Source: Tamarix chinensis (lineage: Eukaryota > Streptophyta > Magnoliopsida > Caryophyllales > Tamaricaceae). Taken from it: DNA of 64,000 nucleotides. The stretch is from assembly GCA_030549775.1 (NCBI GenBank), contig CM060172.1:55231942-55295941 (forward strand). Reading direction: 5' to 3'. This document shows positions 1 through 13,774 of the stretch, one piece after another. The notes under the pieces were generated by a model. That model worked only from the letters and a program-made list of their open reading frames with translations, made no database searches and was not told where the DNA came from. The first letter of the stretch is position 1. Each line of letters begins with the position of its first letter. The position numbers and the translations under genes are program-made.

Positions 1-2349
1 ATAAAAATCCTCCAAATCAAGCTTCAAATGACGAAAGCATATTCGAGTTTCACAAACCAATTCATCAATCAAATGCACAATTAATAACAATTAGATACGA
101 ACATGTATCAAAAAATGCATACCTAAATGAAAGAAGAGTGCTTAATCAAGAATGAAAGAGCAAGATAGAAACACAATAATGTAAGTGTAACATATGGTGG
201 AGATAGAAGTTTAGAAACAGATGTGTAAGATGGGGGCTAATATTAATGGAGGAGTTGCATAAGTGGGGCAATGGAGGTTTGGAAGATATGTGTAGACTAA
301 TGTATAGGCCAAGGAATAGACTCATGAGTAAGGAAATAGCAGTGAAATTTGGGGAGAGGGGGTTATAATTTATGGTTAAATTAAATTGATGTGATGGTAA
401 ATATTAAAAATTTACTTATATAATTTATTTGAATTGACATAAATCGTGATGAGGGTAAATCTTAAAAAAAATTAGGTAAAGAGAATAAAAGTAAAACGGA
501 GTAAATATTCTAAAATACTATTTAAATAATATTAACCTAAGTTAGACACTAGTTTAAACCCATTTGAATTTGAGTGAATGGATGGTATAAAAAAACAATC
601 GACACTTGTACACTTTTATTAAATAAAGAACTCTCTTCTAAATATACTTGGCAAATGTAATTCTATTTGATTATGTATAAGTTTAATCTAATCCTTCCTC
701 TCAGATGAGATGATTGGGGGAAATAGTTTACTCTAAATAACTCAAGTAAATCTTTTAAAAAACGTTCCCAACTAGGATAAATGTAGATAAACCTCTAACC
801 AAACATATATTTATGTAAAGTTAAGGACAATGAAAGTGAATTGAAATAAATATTTTATAGCACTGCTTTGGATGATGATGACCCAATTTAGATAAAAGTT
901 ATGAAAGGATTTCATGCTATATAATAGGCAGTTAATGGGTGGAAAATAATTGATTTACTTTATTCCTTAATTAACGGCAATTAGAGAACTTTTAAGTCCA
1001 AATATGAGGTATGCAGTAATGTCAGATGCTGTAACTCGGAACTTTGTTTACAAGACTACAGCCTGCAAGATATCGTAAAACATTGGTTACCCTCATTATT
1101 GTGCCCGTAACATACTACGGAGGAGCCTCCAGAGAGAAGGAAATCAAGATTTTCTGTCAAACAAATTGATAAATCTTGTGACCTGACATCACTAGGCTAT
1201 GGATAGTCATTGTAACCAATCATACAAGGCAGGAAGCATCATCCTGGCCACTACACTCAGCAATGAAATTCACACTTCACGAATATTACAAATTTTTTAT
1301 TTAATTTTAACGACGCTTTAAAAATAAATATATAGATAAAAGGGAAAAAGGAATCATACTGAGGCTTTTCGATACACACAAATTCTTCCTCATCAATGAA
1401 GCAATTCACTTCCAATCTCCTGCTCTGCAGACTTCATAACCCATTTCAGCCCCACAAGTATTGGGTCCGTCAAATGCAACACAGTGATTGAAGCTATACA
1501 AAAACCATCTGCCTTTTCTTAGGAAATAGCCTTCCATATCCGCCGGAAGTTCAGCAACAACAGATAAGAATTCCCCTCTCCCTCAAGCAGATGACTAGAT
1601 CAGATCACTGTTCAATCAAACGAAGCGTCTGATGCTCGCATTCAATGCCTCTAAGCAACATCTGTTTAAATGACTAGAACACAACGAACATTACTGTCTA
1701 GCAGATCTCGTTCTCTAATTTCTATCCTCTCCTGAAAACCATTCACATTCTTGACCTCAATACTAAAGGTGTCAGTTCAAGCACAAGCAATATCACAGCA
1801 AACCATGTTCCACGACACCAAGCTAGAGTGCAACAAAGCAGCATATGGCGCTTGCTTTATGCAGTAAGTCTACAAGGAATACACAATTTATCCAATCTAA
1901 CTTGTCTCTCGCATATGATGATACAATACACAATTTGAACATTGCTACATCCAGCAGATTAAAAGAAACGACAAAGAAACTAATGCTCATCATTAAGCTT
2001 ACCCTGGAAGAACCTTCTTACAAGACTTTCATAAGACTATCCATGCCTCCAACATTGAATCATCCCCAAAGGTATTGTAACAAAGCAGGATTCCAGCAGA
2101 TCTGTTCCCCCAGTTTCTCATAATTACCTGCCACACATCAATACTTTGTGGCACCCAATAGGAAGATGGCTGAACAGGCAGCTCTCCTTAAAGGCAAGTA
2201 GCCAGCCAAAACATCGTTCTGTCCAAGGCAACAATCCATGGCATCATCCATGCTTCAAAACAAGGTTTCTTCAAATCAGGGGCCTCCAATTCAGTTGGTT
2301 GTAATTCAGAGCATTTTCCCCTTTTTCCTTTTTCTGAAAGACAATTCCA
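1..2349. other. Intergenic or downstream sequence, no gene recognised
   Basis: AT-rich sequence. A 92-codon frame at 1845-2123 (+) and a 69-codon frame at 2188-2397 (-) show no family signature. The part from about 1300 to 2350 is less AT-rich than the first kilobase and could belong to a longer SIZ1 3' UTR or to an unrecognised exon. Confidence 0.3.
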
Positions 2350-3136
2350 CCTAAACCGATTTATTTGGCATGATCTACTGTAGAGAAAATATTTCACTCA
2401 AGTTAATACAGATGCAGAAAATTACATTGCTTGATGAAGCCAGCACAGAACTTCATCGATTCATTTATCCAGTTCTACGACAGGATAAATTTTCACCAAA
2501 TATAGAGTCCACACAATTGGCAATTTTTGACAACCAAGCCGTGGGAGTGATTAAAAAGAATTTGGAAAAGCTTTCAGGATTTCAGTGAAGAGATTTAAAC
2601 TTCAGATTTCTATTGCAACAGAAGATTTCATTCGGCATATGAGCTGCTTATCAATACTTCATCATATTTCTAGTAAGTAATATACCAAAATTGTGCCTTT
2701 TGCACCAGCAGAGAATCAGATACAAATACAATGAGGCTTGCTCTCACTCTGTATAGCCAGGGAAAGTTCATCTGAGAGACTGACATTTTCAAAAGGACAA
2801 TTGTAGCATAGTGTCAGTCACCTTTTTGGCACAGGTGAAAACATTGTAACATTCATCTGCACTGCAACGTTCAACAACCCTAACTACATGGACTTTTGAA
2901 GTGAATGGCATATACAAGATGACAAGAGTACATATAAGATGACTGATTATCTGCATCAAGATCAATGTAATTCTCTGTAGCCTCATACTGAATGGAAACC
3001 ACCTGAGAACAAGGATGGTGTACCCTTGCTGCGAACTGTATATTTATGACTCGACCAAGCATCTAGCACATCTGATTCACGAAAATTGACAAATCCTTTT
3101 GGCCACAGGAATCAATTATCTAGGATAGGAATAAAC
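2350..3136 (-). other. Probable SIZ1 3' untranslated region
   Basis: This is the sequence downstream of the SIZ1 stop on the minus strand. Short open frames here have no recognisable family. A minus-strand AATAAA lies at about 2359-2364 and could serve as a poly(A) signal, giving a 3' UTR of about 0.8 kb. The end is inferred only. Confidence 0.4.
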
Positions 3137-3261
3137 TTATAGATTTGGGCGTCTTCTGGTGGACCTTGGTTGGCGGGGAAATGAGAAAGGGCCATCGGAT
3201 CTTTTCTTGTTGAGAATCAAGGCAGAACCGGATTCAACATCTGCACTTGTGAGCAAAGAAG
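3137..3261 (-). CDS. SIZ1: SIZ1 exon 16: conserved C-terminus and stop
   Basis: This small exon is not an obvious open frame of its own. Read in the phase left by exon 15 it gives [12 protein letters not shown], then [16 protein letters not shown] and a stop at 3137-3139. The SLL and RSD-PFSFPRQ-RS blocks are the signature of plant SIZ1 C-termini. The acceptor CTCCAG is at 3262-3267. A second AG 21 nt downstream (exon start 3240) is in the same frame and would drop seven residues. The final residues differ from the usual acidic end of the family. Confidence 0.87.
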
Positions 3262-6200
3262 CTGGAGAGGAACATTTAAGAAACTATATTAATAGAAGAA
3301 AAGGTAACAATAAGAAGAAATACAGGTAGATGAAAGGGAGACTGATGATAGTTGAGAATATAAATAATACAAAACAGAAGTAAATGAGACAATATGACAA
3401 TGTAACAAAAAGCAGTCTGAAACACGCCCACAACAGGCCACAGGTGAGGAAGGGGAGTTGATCACTGCCAATCACTCCCTCTGTCCCAATTTTTCACCTT
3501 TCCTGTGAGTGGGAATATGACTAGGAAGCCAACTTGTGGAAGACCTGTTGAGCCAATTGCGTAATCCCTCAAACTGAAAGTATAATTATGGCCTCTCCAA
3601 AACTGACATGATTAGTCAAAAAAGGAAAACAGCTTTGAAGCCTCTAAGAAACATCTCTAAACAAGTTTTCACACAATGGCAGAACCACAAATATAGCTTT
3701 GGAGAAATATTGACTACCTCTTTAATACAACTGCTGTATAACATACAAGTAAGGGTACATCTTTCTATCTCGCAGTCACGCAACTGATGCTACTCGTCCA
3801 AGCCAAGCGTGAAATTTTCAATTACAAACCTTAAGATTATAACCACATTCTTACTTATCGGCAACATGGATATTAGTCTAGAGAGTATTAGTTAGTACCC
3901 ATAGGAGTTGACATTATGCGTAGAGAAGTAAATATTGCTCACTCACAACTGAACTGATGTTACTCATCCAAGTCAAGGTGAAATTATCTACATATTTTAA
4001 GAATATAACCAAATTCTAATTTATCAGAAACAAACGCACTGAAATCAAACCATAGCACTATCAACCAGTACCCTCATTCTCCCAATGAGTAAATGCACTT
4101 GATTTTTCCTAGCTTTACAAAACAGGTAAAAAAGAATCTCTTAAGCCTTCTCAGTTAGGCAGATAAATTACCAAATGTATCAACCCAAATCTCATTACCT
4201 TCATTGCCAACAGAAGAAAATGTAAAGCAATGAAATTCAGAAGAAAAAGACGAATATATTAGAAGTCAAAGAAGAGAAAAAAAATGTGTGGGCAATATGT
4301 CACATTTAAAACTCCTTCGGTCAATGATCTGGTGCATGGAATAAAATATTGCCCAATACACTGATACGGTGATATATCCCTGATACATATCAGATTCTTG
4401 ACTTGCCAATAAACAATGTAAAAAATACCAGACGATATAGTCCAATATCTTATTCATATTTGCCGATAGTTAATGATATATGCGGATATTTGTTGTGAAA
4501 AATAAAAGACAACATAACATACAAAATATCGTTCACAACACCCTAATACTGCATTACCGTGGTCGCAACAGCGATCACAACTGCAATCACAACCACAAAC
4601 GTGGTTTTATTGCTTGATCTAATGCCTCAAAACTTGGTTTTACCAAATTGTGAATCCTTTCAATACTAATTTCATCAACAACTATCTAAACACAGCCAAA
4701 AACCTAAATGATGAGAAAAACAAGCTACTATAGACAAATAAAGCAGTCTACGGCACTCCTATCACCTCACTATTTCATCTATGCAGTTCCCTAAGAAGTT
4801 GTAAGAATCTATTTCAGGCAGCCAACCAATGCAACATTTACTTGACACTTCTTTTCTACGCGATGAGTGACCCAACCAAGAGATGTGCTTTAAATATGGA
4901 AAGCTAGTGGAAGCAGTAACAAGTGAGAAGGAATGTTTCTGGCTATTCCAGGAAAAAACTTGTATATTCAAATAGGGAAAAAGATAGCCAAAAAACAGAG
5001 ATTTTAATAAGTGTTGTTAACCAAAGGTATATTTCCCTATTTGGTATGAAAAGAGGCGCAGAAAACTTGCATATGAGAAACGTAGAGGAAGCATGATGTT
5101 CATACCCATAATTAAAAATAGATCTCTCATTTTAGAAACAGAGCTATTGCTACACCATTCACCATCTCTAGAGGTAGATTACGTTAAAGATACATCAACT
5201 CCCATGTCCCCCAAAGAAAACACCAGCTGCACTTTGATTCTTTACACTGTTATCTTAAAAATTGGTACAAGCAGAACTGCAGAAGATGCAAATTTAGTCA
5301 GTTTAATGATAGATAGCTGTATGCTGCCTAGGGAGAGGCAATTTAAGCAATATGATACTGCAGTATGCCTGAATTAGTGCATTAGTGTCTCTTGGAACAC
5401 CAAAAACGACCAATAATAGAACAAAAGGAGGAAATGTCATGGACCAACCACAAAGAAAGTTATCCAGGATCGATGACATAATCAACAATAATGTGGAAAA
5501 ATAGTCTGGAAATTAAGAACCCATGATATGCATCTTGTGAATGAATTCCTCATTCTCTCAGAATAATTTTGCAGATGTAAGGTTAATGTGCATCGCAACA
5601 AGAATGTGAGAGTAACTGGCCAAATTATGATAGTAACGCTAAAGGTCCACAGGAAGACACGTAACAAGAAGGGGAAAACAGAGGAAAAGGACAACGTCAA
5701 GAATTGATAATCAACCACCCCTTCCTCAACACATGTAATGGCTTATAAATGAAAGCAGGTGCTTCTCATTTTTCCAGGATGATATTTCACATTAATATGG
5801 CTGAGAACGACATGACACTGGAATCTGAAGGGAAAAAACCCAAATGAAAAAAAAAAATCGGGTCCATAACAAGCAATAAAATCGCGGTCGCAATGTCGCG
5901 GTATCGAAGTGTCGCGAACGATATTTTATATGCCGCGGTTGTCGTGGCGTGATTTTTTATTTTTTTTTTCACAATAAATATTAGCAAATACCAATAAATA
6001 TTGGCAAATATCGGTAAATATCGGTAGAATATCGGCAAATATCGGTCAATGACCGATATATCGCCGATAAATATGTGAAATTCTAAATCCATCGCGTATC
6101 GCCAATTTTGCGTATCGGCTGACCCAAATCCGATAAATATCGGCCGATATTGTATATCGGGACCGATATTTAATTGTATGGTCCATAAGCCCAAAAATAT

Positions 6201-9200
6201 CTTGCAGAAGCTAAGTCAAAGCCAACCTAGGTTATTGGTAGAGCTAAAACCTACAATTAGATAGGTTGGATCAGATTTGGATCAGGTCATACAATAATCA
6301 AGTAAACTAGGTCATTTTATCATATCGGGTTATAGGTTTGATTTGGATAACTTAGGAGTTCAATAATTCCAAGTCATTCTATTATATCGGGTCAGGTTAA
6401 GAATGAATAAACTCAAATTTAAGTAAATTTGGATTCTTTTACTTTCATTTTGAGTGTGGGTTGGTTCGGATAAGTTTGGATTGTGCTATTTTTGAGGACA
6501 GGTTTGTATCATATTTGGATCATTTCGAATTTGGGACATGTTCATGTCATTTTTTTCCATCAGATCTAATTATTTCATACTTGGTCATTATGGTTTATTT
6601 TATATTTTGAGTTTGATTGCATTGGACCCAAGACCTTTGGATTTTTTAGTCAATCTTTTCAGGTGCTATAAATTAGTGATTGACGTTTTAAATTAAAAAT
6701 ATTTTCAATTGAATTATTTACTTTTTTATTTTAAGCTATAACATGTTAGATCATTTCCATTATAAGTTAAATCGTATCAAATTTGAGTATTATTTTAAAT
6801 TTATATTATATTCATATATCATGCAGTCCTCGTATAATATGGACTTATATTAACCATTGATAATCGATCACTAACATCATATTAAGAAAATTTTAATAAT
6901 AATAGTAGTAGTAGTAGTAGTACACAATTAATGATAAAAACTATAATAATGATAATAATAACAATAGAAATAATAATAAGTAAATACATGACAATAGTAA
7001 AAGTATAACAACAACAACAAGAAGTCATTAATTTTTTTAATCTTGATTATATCAAATTGATAATGATATTATAGAATGTTCTCTAATCCAACATATGTAT
7101 ATTGCTTTGACTTGGGTTGGTAATTGTTGTTGCTATTGAATGGAGAAAATCATATATATTAATTCATCTTAATCTATTGATATTTAATTGAGAGTAGGAT
7201 ACCATGTGCTATATGTAAATTCAAACAAATCCTATGACATTAATCATAATAAAGTAATAATTATAACTTATTAAAAATTTCATTTAACTTCATATCACAT
7301 CACATTAGCAAAAATAAGTTGATAAGAAGAGGTCCTTAAAAAAATTTCTATGTTGTCTTTTTTGACTGTAGAACTAACAAATTGAGTTATCAAGGTAAGC
7401 TTACTATTTTAGATCATCTAGGTATGTCTAGTGAATTGCGTATATGTTTTTATATTTTACACGTAAATGGAAGAAGCGAATATTATAAAACAATATTTAA
7501 AAAATTATAATTTTATTTAAAAGTCTCTAAGAGGGTCTTATCGTGTTAATCGCTTTTGGAATATGTTAGATTTCAGATAAGCATTGGATCGAGTGGGGTC
7601 TATAATTTCTCGAATCATATCGGGTATCGATCGTATGTCAAGTTGGGTCAGATACGTCTCATATTCATAATTGCTTAAGGTCACATCAGATACAGGCCAA
7701 ATATTGGGGCGGATCATATAGATTTCAGATTCATAATTTCTTCGGTAATTTTGGATAATTTTTTTAATGGATTGGGTATGTTTCTATTGGTTATTTCAGG
7801 TAGGGTTTACTTTTGTCAACTCTAATTATTGGCATTAATAAGAAATGAAGGGTAAAGGAATAATAATATTTCTTTTTTGAAACCACAGCCAAAGAGATTG
7901 GCAAGGAAACTCAACAATAATTTTTCCCACTGAAGTCAAGAAGAAACAACTTAGCCTCTTTTTGTCTAATTTTGGTGATAAAATCTAAAATGTACTTTTA
8001 TAATCATGATTATTATTTTTGCGGATTTTTGCTCATCTAATCAGAAAATAATGTAAGTGTGCCTAATTGATATTCAAACACAAAGCAACAAACAAGATGC
8101 TTATAACTACAAGAAACATTCGTTATTCACAAAAACAAATTAAAATAATTTACTAAAGAGATATATGGGAAATCGCATTAGATCACAAAATTCCAAATGG
8201 ATCGACTTCAGACAAATTTATGTAACTGCTAAAAAATTAAGTTGAAGTCCCTATATGACCAAGGATACCTGGATGGTAATAACACAGCCAAAAGTTCATA
8301 TATCCACCGATATGTCTGAGCCAATTTTTTTCAACAGACAAATATTTTCTAGTGGGATTGGTTAGCAAGAAGTTAACCTTGCTAGTGGAATCAGTTAACA
8401 AGAATTTAACCATATCTAATCTAATGCCTCGTGTGCAAGGTAATTTCTAAAGGAAAAGCGATTCTCCATTTTAAAAGGAACCACAAAAGGTATGAATGGC
8501 ACCTGCAATTGAATACAAAGGCAAGAAAAGTACTTGCTGCAAATACTAAAATTCATCTACAAACTTAATGCTGTTTTGTAAACTAGCTTGGCAGCACAAT
8601 TATAATAGTAGAAGGAGATAATTGCATAAAATTAATAAAGTTATAACTAAACTATCAAAACAATGTTTGGTACTTCTTTAAAGAGAAAAGAAAACAATTC
8701 AAAAGAACAAAATCAATATATCAATCAAAAATAAAAAACCACAAGAGGGTGCACATGATGGCGCTAGAGATAGGATGTTAGCAAATGGGATTGAATATAG
8801 TGCAGGATAAATGAAGAGAAATATATATATATATGAGAAGCAGATAAGAGGAACAAGAAAATGTAAGAAATGAAAAAAGTATGTTGTTTTCTCCAGGAGA
8901 ATTGTGGGATCTAGCATCACTCCAAATTTGATGTTGCAACATATTCTACCAATGGTTTGCCCATAGTACTTGACATTACGTGATGGCAGATAATTACAGC
9001 AACAAGGGAAGGATATAATTACATGACAAGAGATGTGACCGAGGACATCAATTGGAGGGTAGGCTTCATTAGTATAACTGAAGCTTGGAAGTTAACCTGA
9101 ATTCCATGATCTGGACCTCCAAGTCAGTGAGGCGGGAGGACAGGCAGCAGGTTATGGTACACAGATTCTGTCATGTTAAGAACTTTTGAGGCAGGTTATA

Positions 9201-12200
9201 AGCCTATCATGTGACTTTGTTAATCTAGCAGAGTCACTTTGTCTTTCAGCATTTGTTTGCATTGCATAGCTTACATTTAAAGAATACAATTACTTCCTCT
9301 GAAGCAGGGGTGACAAAAAGCAGTTATCATAACAGGTAATTTGGAGCATCATATGGTTGGACACAGTCCACTAAACTGCATACATTAGGACCCAGGTTTG
9401 AAACCTACTTTAGGCACTATGCTATCCCACAACTGGTCCACAAGCTTGTAGAGATGATGATGCGTACATATAGACCTCCCCTACCAGATCATTACTTCTA
9501 TTTTAATTAGGGGAAGACCACTGCCAGACAATGTGGAAAGTCAATGTTTTCATCTTCCTTCCAACAATCAATACACGAGAATATTTGACTGAAAATAGCA
9601 CTTCCACAATATTTGGAACATTTGATTGACCTAATATTGACATCAAACACACATGATGGGAGAGGATAGATTTCTGGAGCACCTAAGATATAACTTCCCA
9701 CTACGTTCCAATAAAGATTATTTGGTTGGTGAAACCAGTACATACTAGACGGTCAAAAGTCTAGATCAAACAGGAATGGAGCATCACAGAAGTAGGCATA
9801 TATACCTTCATTTATGCTTGATTGGGGTCTCATACCAGGCCCATATGCATCTGAAGACTCAGCACAAGCTTCAGTATTTCTGCTGCACCCATCATGATGG
9901 TTGTTCCCTAGACTAAGAGAAATCCAATCCTCCCCATGTGAACCGTTGACCAGTGGAAGATGATTTCCTGAACCAAACTGAGATGGAGTAAATTTTTGCA
10001 GAGTAATGTTGTCACTAGCAGTTCCTAAGTGATTATCAACAGAGCAGCCGCCAGCAACATTGTAAACAGAAGAATCATGAATTTGGCTGACAGGATTTGA
10101 GTTCAACTCTGGGGATACCCTGCAACTACTTAGAGGCTGAGAATTAGTAATTGAAGTACATTCCAAACCAATGACAGGATCTGATGAATTTGAATCTGCA
10201 ACCATGTACTCGAACCCAGAATCTGCTGGAGTAGCAGAAGGGAACAGCAAATGAGGCATGGGAAGATTGGCTTCGTTCCCATTGGAAAAACAAGATCCTC
10301 CGATTAAACCACCAACAGGAACACTGCTAGGAGGAAGTGAAGAAGATGGTTGCTTGGGGTCATTACCAGGAAAAACTGTGGACAAAAATTCTGGACAAAC
10401 CAAACCAACTTCATCCTCCTCTGAATCACTAAGAATGATAATATCAGCATTTGCAGCCGGTGCATTAAAATTCTGTAGCATATCACCATGTCTGCAGCCA
10501 TAGAACTGAGCACCTAATTCAACTGGACTTTGGTTAACATTGAAAGTCTGCTCATCACCATTCTGGTTAACGCTGATGCCCTCATCATCCTTATCGTCCC
10601 CACTGGCTGAGCTACTCATTGTAATAATTTTTTGGTCAAAGTTTTCAAATTGATCATCCAGATGATCCTGATAAAGCTGGCTAACATCATGATGTCCACC
10701 AGCATTCATATCAACCATCTGACTCAACATGCCCTCTGTGGGGTTATTATAGTTTCCTGGTAAGTTTTCCAACTTGATTTCAGAACTTACTGCTGTAGAA
10801 CCATCAGGGCTGTGCCATTGGGATAGATCCTTAAATTTGTGAGCATTCTTCACACGCCAAGAACCATCAGACTTCAAGTCAATCTCAGTGATCTCCTCTC
10901 CACATTTACGCATCTATAACAAAAGTTCCAACCATAAAAAAAAACCATAAAAGATTGTGTCTACATGCGATGATTAATAATCACTGAACAAGATCATATC
11001 AATGTCAACACTACCAGAGTCACAATATGATTGAAGTATGGGTCGATAATTATGTCCTCCAGGGAGTAATTCCTCAGGCAGATAGGGCATTGCCACTGTA
11101 ACCAAATACACACGCATCACCTATCAACCAGATATATCAGAAAGAAAATTCCATCTCAAACACAAAATTAAGAAAAAAAGCTTGCCTTTCTAGAGCGTTC
11201 GTTCAGTCTTATAAGAGTTTCAAGATCAAAACAACCCATGTGCGCACATGGCTTGAATCTGCCAGCAGTTTTCATTCTAGAGCCACTCATCTGTGATTCA
11301 GAAATAACAAATAAAGGTACTCTGTAGAAACCCACATGCTTGAAAACAATTATTTCGTTAAACAGCTTTCCAGTACAAGCAACGTATGTCCAATATAAAA
11401 GCTTGCATTCCTCTCTTAAATGCCAAATAATTGAAGTTTCATAGCACAAGTGATCTTACAGCTGGCCTTTTTTACCTTTAAACACAATAAGGGATATCTA
11501 TTAACTGTCAGCATTGTCCCCTCCAACAGTATAAAGAGAAGGAGAAAGATCAAACGAGATTTAGAGTCTAACGCTCTAATATTAATGTTTCTGAAAATTA
11601 TTCGTGAGAAGGCATGATATCATGTGCTTACTTTTATTTCCCACTTTCCTTGGAAGAAGAGATTGTTCGGAGATCAGATGAGGTAGGCTAGAGACTGGGA
11701 CAAAATTCTGGAAAGGAAAGTGAGGAAGAAGGAGAAAGAGAGAAGAGGGAGAGAAGAGAGCAAGAGACTGGGAAAGAGGACAGAAGTACTGACAAAGACA
11801 AGCAATTACATTTGCATTCATCAAAGACTAAGCAAACAATAATTCTAGGCCATATTTATAGGTTTACAATAAAACAAAGCGTGTGATCATGGACTAGAGC
11901 ATTAAACTAAACATTAATCCAGTTTCTAAGTCTAGATACACACTTTATTTTATTTTTTGGATTTTATCAAAAAAAGAAAAAGAAAGAAAGTAACTCATTT
12001 CTATTTCTGATTACATATTTATGTTTGAAAAAGTTCTCTTATCGAGCCCATCACTAGGATTCTACAATTTTTTAGTTCACTCAAGCAGCTTGATTTACCA
12101 AATGAACCTATTTGATGAGATCTCCAAGGAAATAACATATCATTATCAACACACAAAACATTTACTCTTGATTGAACATGATATTAAATAAAAAGGAGAT

Positions 12201-13561
12201 GAATTGTGAATTAACTCCCAATGACAAATTACCAAATAACATGACATCAGTGAGCAGATACAAAAATTAGAGGATATGAGCAGTTTGGGAAGCAATATGA
12301 CTTACAGGACAACGAAGATTAACTGTAATAGAATCAGCAATAACTTCTAGATCACTGCCACTGTCTTCATTCCCAGCGGTCATGCCACCACCAACACACC
12401 GGCGAACACGGGCAAGTGCATCTTCAAATGACTCACCATCAGATACCCTGGGGACCATGCTGAGAACCTGGAATGGAATTAAAAATAATGAGGCATCAGT
12501 GCAGAAAACGATTTCATACAAGTAGTTAAATAGACCAATATGACTCAATGTCAGCCACATCACGCATAGTTAGAAAATAAATAAAGGAGTTAAAGTGCCA
12601 CAAATATTCAAGCATCTCAAATGAGGTTCCATGAAAGATGAGGAGAGAGTTGCACAGAGAGCCTGCTTGAACCTCACTCAAAGGCACCAAGAAAACATGC
12701 ACTTCAAGAGGGCAGTCCAATAACATTTATGACCAGTCAGAAAATGACCAAAGGTGCTAGCTTCAAGGGATAGAATAAACAAGAAAACACATGGTGTGCC
12801 AGAGGGATAAGGGGAGTGCAATGGACGGTCTTCAAACTATGAAAGCCACAAATTTGAATCCCAACAGACAATTCCCACCCCATACCACATATTAGATAGG
12901 TCTCCATCAAGAGGTCCAAGACCCTGGATCCCAGCAGCTTTTAGAATTTTCTTTTGTCCTGTTTTACCTACAAGGAGATGCTCTTGCCTCATGTGGTGAA
13001 GCCTGTCTGTCGGCCTAATCAAGGAAGCTAAGGCCTTTGAATTTGATCTCATTTCTGATATCTCAATGGCAAATATCAGCCACAATATTTGTTTGTATTT
13101 TCAAATAAGAATTTTCCCCTATATAAATTGAGACTATCATTGTCTATTTTATTTAAACCATAATGATTATGTCCATTATGAAAATGTGGTAGGGTATACA
13201 TTTAGATATGGTACATTGAGAATCATTAAGGCCCACTTGTTGGAGTGAGGTGCTTACTGATTATCTTGTCAAGAAAGTGAATTTTGATGATCTAGCGTAT
13301 CAAGGATTATGAGGACCCTATATATGGAAGTCTATCAGAGTACAACAAGAAGAGTGTTAATGATAAGTCAGAAGCCAACTATCACAATCATAATCGAGAA
13401 CAGTTAACACAAGCAAATAGGTAACAGACTGCTTAGCCCATAAAAGGTAACAAACAGACAGCCTAACAATAATGATAACCAATCTTGAGCAGAAATAGTA
13501 ATAGTGACTGTGTAATCGATCGCAAGCAAGCACTTATGACATCCCAACTCAAGTCATAATG

Positions 13562-13603
<42 letters not shown>

Positions 13604-13693
13604 ATGATAACCAATCTTGAGCAGAAATAGTAATAGTGACTGTGTAATCGATCGCAAGCAAGCACTTATGACATCCCAACTCAAGTCATAATG

Positions 13694-13774
<81 letters not shown>

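Larger units (their letters stand above)
3262..9835 (-). other. SIZ1 intron 15 (6.6 kb) with two MITE copies
   Basis: The intron lies between the CTG/GTATGA donor of exon 15 and the CTCCAG acceptor of exon 16. It contains two members of the dispersed MITE family described at 4336-4616 and 5870-6179. It also holds low-complexity AT-rich sequence at 6,250-7,850, including a run of AGT repeats near 6905. The open frames inside it have no family signature. Confidence 0.75.

Noticed and set aside
5787..6194. 135-codon minus-strand frame, with a similar one at 23180-23407
   Set aside because: The similarity is explained by two copies of the same MITE; the frames contain only translated CGATA repeats.
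6902..6921. AGT trinucleotide run as a possible regulatory array
   Set aside because: A short simple repeat in AT-rich intron DNA with nothing else around it.
9507..9743. 78-codon minus-strand frame after the exon-15 read-through stop
   Set aside because: No family signature; it lies inside SIZ1 intron 15 or in the 3' UTR of the read-through transcript.
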